NCBI RefSeq assembly: GCF_900141775.1
Contig: NZ_FSRI01000003.1
Coordinates: forward strand, 62,001-126,000
Direction of reading: 5' to 3'
DNA from: Salinivibrio sp. ES.052
Lineage (GTDB): Bacteria; Pseudomonadota; Gammaproteobacteria; Enterobacterales; Vibrionaceae
Length of the DNA: 64,000 nucleotides
The notes under the pieces were generated by a model, which was not told the origin of the DNA, ran no database searches, and saw only the letters and a program-made list of their open reading frames with translations. Both the position numbers and the translations under genes were made by a program. The first letter of the stretch is position 1, and each line of letters opens with the position of its first letter. Positions 20,788 to 29,837 of the stretch are shown here, in pieces.

Positions 20788-20914
20788 AGTGTCACTTATC
20801 GTCTCTGTCGGCGCGCTACCGGTTGTGCCATCACTCTTCGCACGACGCCATTGTCTCGCCACTCGACGACTCAGAGTATTTCTTTGTGCGGTTTTCTTTG
20901 TGCGGATAGTGATT

Positions 20915-23002
20915 ATGAAAAAGTTGCGTACCCTTTCTATAAGTCAACGGATAAGCTTAGCTGCCTCATCCATCGTCCTGATCGGTCTTGGAGCAGTGAG
21001 TGCCGTTTCCTTGTCAACGCTGAATAGCAGTCAGTCAGCAATGTCATCCCAGGTCACTGAAAACGTAAAGCGTGATCAAGTGATTAAGATGCAAAATCGC
21101 GCGACCGCGATTAGCGAGGAGATCCATGCGTATATTGCCTCTCCTCTCGACACGGTGCGAACTATCGCTCAGATTTATACCTCCGAAGCGGAAAAAAATA
21201 AGTCAGCACGGATCCTCGACCGAGATGATATACCTCGGATCATGTATTCGATTTTGAAACGCCAACCTGAATGGCACAACATCTACACCGAGTGGCAAAA
21301 AAACGTGTTGGGCGCCGATGCTTTTTACTACGGCGACCCAACAAGCGCTGTAGATGGCCGCTATGTGCCGTCGGTGTCGGTAGATGAGAGCGGGGAAATG
21401 CGCCTTACCGCTGCGCAAAATTTCTCTGAAACCAATCCTTGGTATCAATGTCCGGTGAACACACAAAAAGATTGTATCACCGACCCGAGAACCGCTGAGA
21501 TTAATGGCAAAACCCAAACGGTGTTTGATGTGACAACCCCCGTTTTCCGTTTCGATAAAACCGTTGCCATGGTGGGTAGTACATTGACTACAGCACAAAT
21601 CCAGTCCATTCTGGCTAAACGTGCCGACAGTAACGGTAAGCTGTTTGTTGTCAGTCAAAATGGCCGAATCGTTGCTAGCACCGATCAACAAGTCCAGCAT
21701 GGTGCCGCGGTCTCCAAACTATCCTCTCCCGCGTATCACTCTCTTGCCAAGCTTCAAAAGCAAAGCCATAAAAGCCAATTCAAACAAACCGATTCGCACT
21801 TTTATGTGTCGCAACCGATCGAATTTGGCAATATGTCTCAGACGTGGTCAGTGATGATTGTGACCCCCAAGCAGGCCGCGATGGCCCCCGTCACACAGCT
21901 GAATCAAATGATGACAGACGCCGAAAGCGATATTCAAAACACCATATATTGGGTGAGTGGCCTCGTGCTTCTGCTGGCCTTTGTGATCATTCAAATCGTT
22001 ATCAAACGTCAATTAGCACCGTTGAGTAGCGTCGAGCAATCGATTCAAGCGATAGCCCAAGGTGGTGGCGATTTAACGCAGCGTTTGTCGGTTAATGGTA
22101 AGACAGAGATTGATCGTATTAAACACTCAGTCAATCATATGTTGGATGCGCTGCAATCGATGGTGGGACAAATTCAACAAGCAGGTGGGCGCTTATCCGA
22201 CACATCAACGACAGCCAATAACGCCATCACCGATGCCCACCAAGCCCTGTCTGATAATACCGAGACACTACACCAAGCCGCGACCGCGATGGAACAACTG
22301 ACCGCGACCTCAAAAGATGTGGCAACCAACTCTGAAGCCTCAAAAGAGAAAAATACCGCAGTGGTTTCATCGCTGAATCAATGCATGGAGAATGTGGCTA
22401 ACAATGTGGCACGTAACCAAACCGCCAACACAGATCTGCAAAAAGCCAACAGTTTTGTCAGCGAAGTCAAAGCCAGTGGTAGCGATATTGCCTCTCTACT
22501 CGACGACATTCGCGGCATTTCAGATCAAACCAACTTGCTAGCGCTCAATGCCGCGATTGAGTCGGCACGCGCCGGTGAGGCTGGCCGAGGGTTTGCGGTC
22601 GTCGCTGACGAGGTACGTGCCTTGGCCCAGCACTCACAAAAATCTGTCGACCAAATCGTATCGACGCTTGAAACCTTCAACCAACTCCTTACCGATATTG
22701 AAGCTGTCATCCAACAAGGTGAGCGTGGTGCGGCGGAGGGTTATCAAGCGAGTGTTTCCGTGCAGGAGACCTTAACCGAGATTGTTGATTTGGTGCAGCA
22801 GCTAGGCGATATCAATTACCAAACCGCAGGCGCGGCGGAAGAGCAAAGTGCAGTCTCTCGGCAGGTGGCTGAAAACATCCAGGCACTGTCACAACGCATA
22901 GAACAAACCTTGTCACTCAGTGAGCAAGCGCAAGGCGCAAACCAAACCCTCAACCACGAGGCCAAAACGATTCGCCAACTGGTCGATACGTTTACGGTCT
23001 AG
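20915..23002 (+). CDS. Methyl-accepting chemotaxis protein (dCACHE-type sensor)
   Basis: A 695-residue chemoreceptor counted from the ATG at 20915 ([15 protein letters not shown]); the open frame continues upstream but that part looks non-coding. Membrane helix 1 covers about residues 12-32, a large periplasmic sensor of Cache type about 35-340, helix 2 about 345-366, then HAMP and a long signalling coiled coil. The kinase-contacting tip ([20 protein letters not shown]) lies near residues 535-560. The C-terminus ends LVDTFTV, without a CheR-binding NWETF-type pentapeptide. The gene faces malM across a shared terminator and has MalT-like boxes 150 bp upstream, so maltodextrin sensing is a reasonable but untested role. 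Confidence 0.95.
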   Translation: MKKLRTLSISQRISLAASSIVLIGLGAVSAVSLSTLNSSQSAMSSQVTENVKRDQVIKMQNRATAISEEIHAYIASPLDTVRTIAQIYTSEAEKNKSARILDRDDIPRIMYSILKRQPEWHNIYTEWQKNVLGADAFYYGDPTSAVDGRYVPSVSVDESGEMRLTAAQNFSETNPWYQCPVNTQKDCITDPRTAEINGKTQTVFDVTTPVFRFDKTVAMVGSTLTTAQIQSILAKRADSNGKLFVVSQNGRIVASTDQQVQHGAAVSKLSSPAYHSLAKLQKQSHKSQFKQTDSHFYVSQPIEFGNMSQTWSVMIVTPKQAAMAPVTQLNQMMTDAESDIQNTIYWVSGLVLLLAFVIIQIVIKRQLAPLSSVEQSIQAIAQGGGDLTQRLSVNGKTEIDRIKHSVNHMLDALQSMVGQIQQAGGRLSDTSTTANNAITDAHQALSDNTETLHQAATAMEQLTATSKDVATNSEASKEKNTAVVSSLNQCMENVANNVARNQTANTDLQKANSFVSEVKASGSDIASLLDDIRGISDQTNLLALNAAIESARAGEAGRGFAVVADEVRALAQHSQKSVDQIVSTLETFNQLLTDIEAVIQQGERGAAEGYQASVSVQETLTEIVDLVQQLGDINYQTAGAAEEQSAVSRQVAENIQALSQRIEQTLSLSEQAQGANQTLNHEAKTIRQLVDTFTV

Positions 23003-23027
23003 TTTCCAGCCTTACCTCTCATACTAA

Positions 23028-23053
23028 AAAAGGGCAACCAACGTTGCCCTTTT
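23028..23053. terminator. Bidirectional terminator between chemoreceptor and malM
   Basis: An 11-bp inverted repeat, with cores AAAGGGCAAC and GTTGCCCTTT around a 4-base loop, has A-rich sequence on the left and T-rich on the right. It lies 26 bp after the chemoreceptor stop and 53 bp past the malM stop, so it can serve both convergent genes. Confidence 0.85.
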
Positions 23054-23105
23054 GAGGTTATGTCTTGTTGAAGACGCGATGTAAAACGTAGCTTAAATGG
23101 TGAGA

Positions 23106-23933
23106 TTACTTCTTGTCTAATTGTGCTTTCATCGCGTCACGAAAGACTTGGTCAGCGTCAGTAATACCCAATTGCTCCGCATCACGCAGCAATCCCATTG
23201 CTTTGTCGACATCATTGTCTGCAATGGCGGCCCGAATAGCCTGGTGATAAAAACTAACGCTTTCTTGTTGCGGGCGTTCAGTGGCGGAGAGCGCTGGTAG
23301 GATTGTAGACTGAGCCTTGTTACGTGCGCCCAATGCGGTTGCTTCGATGGAAAACGTGCCAGTCAACGCGCGCGGCACTTGAATATCGCCTACTTCGGGT
23401 AAGTAGTTACCTCTTCCCTCTGCGTCCAATTTCGCTGGGTGGCTAACCGCCACCGTTTCATTAAGTTTATCTTTATCGGTAAAAATAACCAAATAGAGCG
23501 AACTGTCGCCAATTTGTGGATGGACTTTAATATTCCCTTGCAAACGGTTTCCATCGGCTAGACGGGGCTTTAGATAGACCAACCCCTCATCATCAAGCTC
23601 AGCACGAATATCGCCAGACTGGTTAATGACTTTAGCACTTGGGACAAAAACACTATCGTTGACTTCTGCCTCAATATTGATAGCTAATCCATTTTTTACC
23701 ATAGGCAAGTCGAAAATGACGCCAGGGCTATCAATGCTATAGATATCGAGGACTTGTGTTTGCGCGGTGACCGCTATTTTTATCTCTTTGTCCATTTTTA
23801 TCGGCAGTTGTTTCGCTTTTTCAATCTGCGTCACTGCCTTTCCTGTCGGTGCAACCTTATATTGGTTATCAACGAACGTCGAGCACCCACTAAGTAATAA
23901 TAGCCCAGAAACAAATAACACTTTCTTATTCAT
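23106..23933 (-). CDS. malM: Maltose regulon periplasmic/lipoprotein MalM
   Basis: A 275-residue protein with a lipoprotein signal (KKVLFVSGLLLLSGCS, lipobox LSGC). MalM is a maltose-regulon protein of unclear function, conserved downstream of lamB in enterobacteria and vibrios. I chose the ATG at 23933 (MNKKVLF) because AGGTG lies about 8 bases upstream; the frame could extend to a GTG at 23942. The C-terminal third contains a repeat-like helical segment (DNDVDKAMGLLRDAEQLG). It follows lamB by 63 bp, with an attenuator-like hairpin in between. Confidence 0.9.
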   Translation of the reverse strand: MNKKVLFVSGLLLLSGCSTFVDNQYKVAPTGKAVTQIEKAKQLPIKMDKEIKIAVTAQTQVLDIYSIDSPGVIFDLPMVKNGLAINIEAEVNDSVFVPSAKVINQSGDIRAELDDEGLVYLKPRLADGNRLQGNIKVHPQIGDSSLYLVIFTDKDKLNETVAVSHPAKLDAEGRGNYLPEVGDIQVPRALTGTFSIEATALGARNKAQSTILPALSATERPQQESVSFYHQAIRAAIADNDVDKAMGLLRDAEQLGITDADQVFRDAMKAQLDKK

Positions 23934-23943
23934 GTAAAACACC

Positions 23944-23979
23944 TAAAAAAATAGCCGACAATTGTCGGCTATGAAAAAA
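23944..23979 (-). terminator. Attenuator/terminator hairpin between lamB and malM
   Basis: A perfect 22-bp palindrome (23951-23972, half-site ATAGCCGACAA) is followed on the minus strand by a run of seven T. It probably ends many lamB transcripts and lowers malM expression, since no separate malM promoter is obvious. Confidence 0.8.
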
Positions 23980-23996
23980 GACAGTTTAAAAAAGAC

Positions 23997-25172
23997 TTAC
24001 CACCAAGCTTCCAATTGCACACCCGTTACGAACTCTGAGTCACCCTTGTCACCAAACGTATCTCCTTCTTCATCCGTAATATACGTGCCGTAGAAGCGAA
24101 TTTCAGGACGCGACCAGAAGCTGTCACCCATTGCCCATGCTTGAGCTAGAGTAAACTTGTGGCCTCCTTGGTCTGTTCCTTGATTTTCGCCATCAAAGAA
24201 GCCGACCTCACCAATGGTGCGCATCGTATCGTTCCACTTATAAACAGGGCGCACAACTGCAGTGAACATATCAGAGTCACCCTCACCATCGGTCAAATCC
24301 GACCCATTGTGATAAGAAAGCTGATGTCCGAGTTCCATTGACGACCCAACATTCATCACACCCCAGTTGATAATACGATAGCCTTGCGCATCGTTTTTAT
24401 CGTCTGAACCACGGTTGTACCATGCACCAGACCCAAAGCCAGCAATCTGATCACCGTACCCTGCAGAGCCATATTGCAAGATTGTTTGGTTGAAGCCATT
24501 GTCCATATTCTGATGCACAATACCGGTTAGCATAATACCATCATCAGCGGCTTCGGTTTGGTCATCTTTTTCTGTTGCAAAGTTATAGGCCGTGGCAAGC
24601 TCTAAGCTAGCGTCTTCCCACAAGCCAATATTGGCTAAACGTGCATCAAAAATATAGCCTGAAGACTGATCATTTTCTCCATCTTGAACAAACGCTAAAG
24701 AAAGCTTTTGGTCGCCCAATGAAATATTTTCGATACCACCACCGGTACCTGACGTATTCAAGAAATAGAAGTCAGTAATGTGGATGTCTTTACGTTGATA
24801 ATAACGCTTACCCGCCCAGATAACGGCTTCAGGGTCAGATGCAATCACACCTTTGGCTTGGACATTAAATTGCGCGACATTAATCTCGCTATCTTCCCAA
24901 CCATTTTGACCTTTGTCGCTAGAGGCAATCATCGATTCCAGCTTCCATGATTGCTCTCCGGTTTGAAGCTCCTCTGAAAAACCGAACTCGTAGTAGTTAT
25001 CGTCTTCGTTACCCAAACGACCAACTTTATTCTTTTCAAAAGCACTATCACCTGCACCATCACCACCGATCGCAGCACCCGCACGAGCATAACCATTAAA
25101 ATCGACAGCGAACGCTGAGGTGGCAGTGACAGCAGCTGCGACAGCCGCCGCAATTAAACTTACTTTTCTCAT
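23997..25172 (-). CDS. lamB: Maltoporin LamB
   Basis: A 391-residue outer-membrane porin with a signal peptide (MRKVSLIAAAVAAAVTATSAFA) and mature start VDFNGYARAG, which is the family beginning. The C-terminus QLEAWW ends in an aromatic residue, as outer-membrane barrels do. Acidic loops rich in D, E and G suit a halophilic or marine lifestyle. It is shorter than E. coli LamB, as is common in vibrios. LamB admits maltodextrins through the outer membrane to MalE. The promoter region carries several MalT-type boxes; the nearest (GGATGA) sits about 37.5 bp before the predicted start of transcription. Confidence 0.95.
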   Translation of the reverse strand: MRKVSLIAAAVAAAVTATSAFAVDFNGYARAGAAIGGDGAGDSAFEKNKVGRLGNEDDNYYEFGFSEELQTGEQSWKLESMIASSDKGQNGWEDSEINVAQFNVQAKGVIASDPEAVIWAGKRYYQRKDIHITDFYFLNTSGTGGGIENISLGDQKLSLAFVQDGENDQSSGYIFDARLANIGLWEDASLELATAYNFATEKDDQTEAADDGIMLTGIVHQNMDNGFNQTILQYGSAGYGDQIAGFGSGAWYNRGSDDKNDAQGYRIINWGVMNVGSSMELGHQLSYHNGSDLTDGEGDSDMFTAVVRPVYKWNDTMRTIGEVGFFDGENQGTDQGGHKFTLAQAWAMGDSFWSRPEIRFYGTYITDEEGDTFGDKGDSEFVTGVQLEAWW

Positions 25173-25278
25173 ACCTTACTCCATAATGCGCCTTTTTTAC
25201 GTGTCTCTTCACACCGGCAGTGGGTAGTGGAAAAAGACAGTGTGTCCAAGGCTTAGCTTTCTTCGTTATCCTGGAAAT

Positions 25279-25367
25279 ATCCTATCCCTGCACACTAAAG
25301 TGCGCGTCATCCAGGGATGTGGTTGAAGGGGGAGGAGGAGTAAGGAGGAGCTAAGGCGGATTATCCT
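25279..25367. promoter_or_regulatory. MalT-box array between lamB and glgX
   Basis: On the minus strand GGATGA occurs at 25307-25312, and TAGGAT at 25279-25284 (four of six to TATAAT) lies 28 bp away centre to centre: a good lamB promoter. On the plus strand GGAGGA occurs at 25331-25336, 25334-25339 and 25344-25349; TATCCT at 25362-25367 is 28 bp from the second copy and could start glgX transcription. The rest of the 412-bp intergenic stretch (25173-25584) is AT-rich toward glgX and includes a weak CRP-like half site (TGTGA near 25514). Confidence 0.65.
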
Positions 25368-25584
25368 AACTTGTCGACATCGATCACTGAACCAAGGCGT
25401 AATTGGTAATTGGGTTTCTTTTTTACCCCCTACAAAACGTCGAACAGATCACTATTAATAATTTTATTCATAGCGATATGAAACTTTATTACATGAGGGG
25501 CAATGATCATAAATGTGACGTCAGATTGAATTATTTATAGTTAACCGCTCTAATAGCGACTCGTCTCATTTAACGGTGTTAGTT

Positions 25585-27549
25585 ATGTCGGTTTGTTTCC
25601 CATCTCCTTATGTATTAGGGGCGCAATTACACCCATCAGGCTGTCGGTTTACACTGTATGCGCCAGACCAGGACGGCGTACATTTACTATTGTGGCATCA
25701 AGCGCACCAACCTCAGCGGATCGCTATGCACGAATATAAGCGTGGCTACTGGACACAAGATGTTGCTGATGTCGTTGCAGGGCAAGAATACAGCTTTGAG
25801 GTCTCACATGATGGTCAAATCTGGTGTGTGGCTGACCCTTATGCTCAGGCCATTACCGGCCCTTTAACCTATCAGCCTCCCTATACATCATCGCAAAGCA
25901 CACAGGTTGCGCGCTGCCAAGTCGTCGATCACGACTTATTTGATTGGCAAGGCGTGTCATCGCCCCAACGCTCAATGTGCGATACCGTTATTTTCGAAAC
26001 CCATGTTAAAGGGCTAACTCAACAGCACCCAGATGTCGCGCCAACACAGCAAGGACGTTATTTAGGCTTGGTGTCACCAGCGATGTTGGCGTTCTATCAA
26101 CAACATCAGATTAATTGCCTGCAACTGCTGCCGATTGCCTGTTGCTTACCGGAGCCGCATTTACTCAGCCAGCAAAAAACCAACTACTGGGGCTACAACC
26201 CATACGTTTGGATGGCTCCGGATCCACGCTACGCGGAAAAAAATGCGGTTGACGAGCTGAAAACGGCAATACGCGAACTACACCGCCACGACATCGAAGT
26301 CATTTTAGACGTGGTGTTTAATCACACGGCGGAAGGCGGAGAAGGTGGGCCGATTCTTCATTATAAAGCGCTTGATCATGCCATGTACTTACATGATGGC
26401 CAACGGCTGCGCAACCATACCGGCTGTGGCAATACCATTGATATACGCCATTCTGCTGCAATGAAGCAGGTGCTCGACACCTTACGGATGTGGGTCACCG
26501 ACTATCACGTGGATGGGTTTCGGTTCGATCTCGCCGCCACCTTAGGGCGAGACGGCGATACCTTTGATCCCCATAATGCCTTTTTTCTGGCCATCGCCCA
26601 AGATCCGATCCTTTCTAAGGTCAAATTGATTGCGGAACCATGGGATATAGGCCCCGATGGGTATCAGCTAGGACAATTTCCGGTTAACTGGGCCGAATGT
26701 AACGATAAAATCCGCGACATCACGCGCAGTTTATGGCGAGGAGAGCCAGGTATGCTACAGGATTTCGCCACGCGGTTGATGGGGTCACGCGACTTTTTCA
26801 GCGCAGCGTATTGGCCGGATCACCTGCCCATCAACTACATCACCTACCATGATGGCTTTACCCTGCAGGATGTGGTCAGTTATGCCAAGCGGCATAATCA
26901 CGCCAATGGCGAGAACAACCGAGATGGCCATGGCGATAATCGCTCCGCCAACTATGGTGTTGAAGGATCCACAAACAATACTGATATTATTGAGATAAGA
27001 ACTCGGCAAAAAAGGAATATGATGGCGAGCACCCTCTTCTCGCTGGGGACGCCGCACATTCTAATGGCCGATGTTTTAGGGCACTCGCAACAGGGAAACA
27101 ACAATGCCTATTGCCAAGACAACCCCATCAGTTGGTTAAATTGGCAAACGCAGGATCATGTTTGGTCAAACTGGCTTGCCACCATGATTGCACGTCGCAA
27201 TGCTATCATACCGCGCTTTATTGATGCGTTGAGTGGCACACAGCGCCATTGCAATCAGATTGAGTGGCGACATCCGAATGGCGATCCTATTCACGATCAT
27301 CAATGGCCAAGCCTGCAAGCACTCAGCTGTCAGATCACACTCGGTGCGCATCATTCTGACGCGGGTCAATCGCTGCTCATTGCCATTAACAGCGGCGACA
27401 CCGCGCACAACCTACGGCTTCCACCAAATCATCAGTGGCGTATTGTCTGTGACAGCGCAACCAATGAAACAACCATCACCACACCCGAGCCATCTCTGAT
27501 ATTGGCAGGCAAGCGCTTTGTAGTCTGCATTGACGGTGACTGGCTGTAG
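25585..27549 (+). CDS. glgX: GlgX-type glycogen/maltodextrin debranching enzyme
   Basis: A 654-residue GH13 enzyme of the isoamylase/GlgX group that hydrolyses alpha-1,6 branches of limit dextrins. An N-terminal CBM48 region spans about residues 8-95. The catalytic barrel has the nucleophile Asp315 (DGFRFDLA), acid Glu351 (LIAEPWDIG) and Asp423 (TYHDGFTLQDVVSY, followed by the GlgX-typical NGENNRDG). The ATG at 25585 is preferred over the GTG at 25576. It lies among mal genes with a MalT-box array upstream, so it probably trims branched dextrins for MalP and MalQ. An IS3-family element now follows its stop by 13 bp. Confidence 0.9.
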   Translation: MSVCFPSPYVLGAQLHPSGCRFTLYAPDQDGVHLLLWHQAHQPQRIAMHEYKRGYWTQDVADVVAGQEYSFEVSHDGQIWCVADPYAQAITGPLTYQPPYTSSQSTQVARCQVVDHDLFDWQGVSSPQRSMCDTVIFETHVKGLTQQHPDVAPTQQGRYLGLVSPAMLAFYQQHQINCLQLLPIACCLPEPHLLSQQKTNYWGYNPYVWMAPDPRYAEKNAVDELKTAIRELHRHDIEVILDVVFNHTAEGGEGGPILHYKALDHAMYLHDGQRLRNHTGCGNTIDIRHSAAMKQVLDTLRMWVTDYHVDGFRFDLAATLGRDGDTFDPHNAFFLAIAQDPILSKVKLIAEPWDIGPDGYQLGQFPVNWAECNDKIRDITRSLWRGEPGMLQDFATRLMGSRDFFSAAYWPDHLPINYITYHDGFTLQDVVSYAKRHNHANGENNRDGHGDNRSANYGVEGSTNNTDIIEIRTRQKRNMMASTLFSLGTPHILMADVLGHSQQGNNNAYCQDNPISWLNWQTQDHVWSNWLATMIARRNAIIPRFIDALSGTQRHCNQIEWRHPNGDPIHDHQWPSLQALSCQITLGAHHSDAGQSLLIAINSGDTAHNLRLPPNHQWRIVCDSATNETTITTPEPSLILAGKRFVVCIDGDWL

Positions 27550-27591
27550 CCCAATATTACCCTGTCCCGTCCTAATATAGGTTGACAGTTT

Positions 27592-28359
27592 TTAGGCCAG
27601 CTCCAGTAGCTGGCCTTTTTTATTATGCACCTGATTGGGGGTTGCCATACTTAAACTTAGGTGCGGTCTCATTTCGTTGTATATCGCTATCGATTCTTTT
27701 ACCAGTATTTTAAGCTCTGTCAGTGTCTTACACCGGTACAGTAAAAACTCATGCTTCAGTATGCCATTGACTCTTTCCGCTAACGCGTTTTGGTAGCAAT
27801 CATAACCATCCGTCATCGACGGCTGGATTTGACTCTCCTGTAGCGCACTCTGATAAACGGCTGAGCAGTATTGCGAACCTCGGTCTGAGTGATGTACCGC
27901 ATTGCCGATATAGCGCTTATCTTTGACGGCCATTTTCAGCGCTTTCACTACATTGTCGACTTTCATATCTTCGCTAACGTGATGACCCACTATCTTGCGT
28001 GAGTTGGCATCGGTCACCAGTGACAGATAGTGCACACCTTGGTCTGATTCAACATAAGTGATGTCGCTGACCAGTACATGCGCAGCATCATGCAGTCCGT
28101 CTTCTTTTAGCAGGTTAGGATGCTTCTTCATCCAGTGCTTACTACACGTAGTTTTTGTGTAGCTTTTCTTGGGTTTAACCAGTAAGCCTTCGCTTCTCAG
28201 ATAGCTAAAAAACCCGTCTCGCCCTAGCTTAATTTCGTGTTCAACTAGCTTGGGCTTTACCAACGCGTAGAGCTTACGCGCCCCTAACCTCGGCATATAC
28301 TTACGCCAGTATTGGACCCAGTCTCTGATGATTGATAGTTCAGCTCTTCGGCTTTCCAT
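27592..28359 (-). CDS. IS3-family transposase OrfB (DDE catalytic subunit)
   Basis: The ATG-started frame gives 255 residues with the integrase core: Asp in VSDITYVE, Asp in HHSDRGSQY and Glu in QNALAERVNG. The same frame is open further upstream, overlapping the end of orfA, so the natural product is most likely an OrfAB fusion made by -1 frameshifting at A_AAA_G (28433-28437). The upstream residues in that frame continue as a HTH_21-like stretch (CRATGISRQGVYQAV). No internal stop or frameshift was seen. Confidence 0.93.
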   Translation of the reverse strand: MESRRAELSIIRDWVQYWRKYMPRLGARKLYALVKPKLVEHEIKLGRDGFFSYLRSEGLLVKPKKSYTKTTCSKHWMKKHPNLLKEDGLHDAAHVLVSDITYVESDQGVHYLSLVTDANSRKIVGHHVSEDMKVDNVVKALKMAVKDKRYIGNAVHHSDRGSQYCSAVYQSALQESQIQPSMTDGYDCYQNALAERVNGILKHEFLLYRCKTLTELKILVKESIAIYNEMRPHLSLSMATPNQVHNKKGQLLELA

Positions 28360-28424
28360 TCGAGCAACGGCTTGATAGACACCTTGCCGAGAAATGCCTG
28401 TGGCACGACATGCCGCCGCTAACT

Positions 28425-28820
28425 TTATTTTACTTTTGGCTTTGGCTTGCCAGATGTACCGGATAAGTACTTTTTTCTGAGGCCGGCTCCGTACTCATTG
28501 TCCATGATATCGACCATACCATTGAGGATTTGGTTACGCAGTTTCTCTTCGGCTAACTCACGCTCAAGGCGCTTGATAGTTTCGGATGGGGTTTCTTTTG
28601 AATGTGGCATAAGGGGATGCTGAAATGGCTTCGACCAATCGAGTCTACCATGTTTTCTGAGCCAGACGAGTACCGTTGAGCGGCCCTGAATGCCAAAACG
28701 GGCTTGAGCTTGTTTGTACGTCATTTCGCCTTTTTCAACACGCTCTACAACGCCTAATTTAAAGGCTAAGGTGTAATCACGTTGCGTGCGCTTACGGCTT
28801 GAATTACTTGATGTTGTCAT
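28425..28820 (-). CDS. IS3-family OrfA (DNA-binding subunit)
   Basis: A 131-residue OrfA with a helix-turn-helix of the HTH_28/transposase_8 type (YTLAFKLGVVERVEKGEMTY, then AQARFGIQGRSTVLVWLRKHG) and a leucine-zipper-like segment (ETIKRLERELAEEKLRNQIL). It binds the IS ends and forms multimers with OrfAB. The A4G slippery tract lies just before its stop codon. Confidence 0.92.
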   Translation of the reverse strand: MTTSSNSSRKRTQRDYTLAFKLGVVERVEKGEMTYKQAQARFGIQGRSTVLVWLRKHGRLDWSKPFQHPLMPHSKETPSETIKRLERELAEEKLRNQILNGMVDIMDNEYGAGLRKKYLSGTSGKPKPKVK

Positions 28821-28871
28821 AAAGAAGTCCTCTTTATGTCAACGTATTTCAGGACGGGACACCCGCATCAA

Positions 28872-28902
28872 AAAAGGCAGCTAATGTTAGCTGCCTTTAC
28901 TT
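28872..28902. terminator. Terminator shared by malG and glgX
   Basis: An inverted repeat AAAGGCAGCT / AGCTGCCTTT around a 6-base loop, with A-run left and T-rich right, lies 33 bp beyond the malG stop. It would also have terminated glgX, but the IS element now lies between glgX and this hairpin. Confidence 0.8.
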
Positions 28903-28935
28903 TAGCGTTCTTGCTTCGCCTGAGGGCGTAACGCC

Positions 28936-29826
28936 TTAGCCTTTCACACCACCTGCGGTCAAGCCACCCACTAACCAACGTTGGGCCAGTAAGAAGACAC
29001 CGGTAATCGGCACAGCTGACAAGACTGCTGCCGCCGCGAAGTCGCCCCACAGATAGTTCTGAGGATACAAGTACTGCTGCATGCCGACCGCCAAGGTATA
29101 CGAATCAACATCCGACAACAGAATCGAAGCAACCGGTACCTCACCCACGGCCATAATAAACGATAATATAAAGACCACCGCTAGGATGGGCACTGACAGT
29201 GGCAGCAACACCAGCCTAAAGGCTTGCCATGGCGTTGCACCATCCAGTGCCGCGGCTTCTTCCAATGAGCCATCAACACTTTCAAAGTAGCCTTTAATCG
29301 TCCATACGTGGAGCGCTATGCCCCCCAAATAAGCGAAGATCAAACCACCATGGGTATTCAACCCCAAAAACGGGATGTACTGACCCAGCTTATCAAATAG
29401 CGCGTAGATAGCGACCAACGCCAACACCGCTGGGAACATTTGGAAGATCATCATCGCATTCAAGATGGTTTGCTTGCCTTTAAACCGCATACGGGCAAAG
29501 GCATACGCCGAAGTAGTAGAGAGTACCACGATAAACAGCGAGGTGATCCCAGCCACTTTTACCGAATTCCAAAGCCACAATAGAACGGGGAATGGCGGTG
29601 GTGTGACCGAACCATCCGGATTAGTTACCGGGAAGCCCAATGCTAATTTCCAATGTTCAAGTGATGGATTTTTCGGGATCAAGCTCCCAGTGGCGAAATT
29701 CCCCTCACGGAATGAAATCGCAATAATCATTAACAGCGGGAATAGGATCAGCGCCAAAAATAAGCACAAGCCAATATGGGTTGCCCAGACGCGATATTTT
29801 AAGGATTTACCTTGTACCATTGCCAT
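28936..29826 (-). CDS. malG: Maltose ABC transporter permease MalG
   Basis: A 296-residue inner-membrane permease that pairs with MalF around MalK2. Six helices are expected; the first follows [17 protein letters not shown]. The EAA loop ([20 protein letters not shown]), which contacts MalK, is intact, and the C-terminus ends in GLTAGGVKG as in E. coli MalG. It starts 11 bp after the malF stop. Read order malE-malF-malG is the classical one. Confidence 0.97.
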   Translation of the reverse strand: MAMVQGKSLKYRVWATHIGLCLFLALILFPLLMIIAISFREGNFATGSLIPKNPSLEHWKLALGFPVTNPDGSVTPPPFPVLLWLWNSVKVAGITSLFIVVLSTTSAYAFARMRFKGKQTILNAMMIFQMFPAVLALVAIYALFDKLGQYIPFLGLNTHGGLIFAYLGGIALHVWTIKGYFESVDGSLEEAAALDGATPWQAFRLVLLPLSVPILAVVFILSFIMAVGEVPVASILLSDVDSYTLAVGMQQYLYPQNYLWGDFAAAAVLSAVPITGVFLLAQRWLVGGLTAGGVKG

Positions 29827-29837
29827 ATTTACGTCCC

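Larger units (their letters stand above)
27563..28861 (-). mobile_element. Complete IS3-family insertion sequence
   Basis: The element is 1299 bp. Its ends are imperfect inverted repeats: left TGTCCCGTCCTAATATAGG, right (read inward) TGTCCCGTCCTGAAATACG, both followed by TTGACA. It is flanked by the direct repeat CCC on both sides (27560-27562 and 28862-28864), a 3-bp target duplication usual for this family. It carries orfA and orfB with an intact DDE transposase. It sits between glgX and the shared glgX/malG terminator and breaks no gene. The intact ends, ORFs and target duplication suggest a recent insertion. Confidence 0.95.

Noticed and set aside
20789-20914. Longer N-terminus of the chemoreceptor
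   Set aside because: The extra 42 residues overlap the predicted -10 and leader; the ATG at 20915 begins a normal chemoreceptor signal-anchor.
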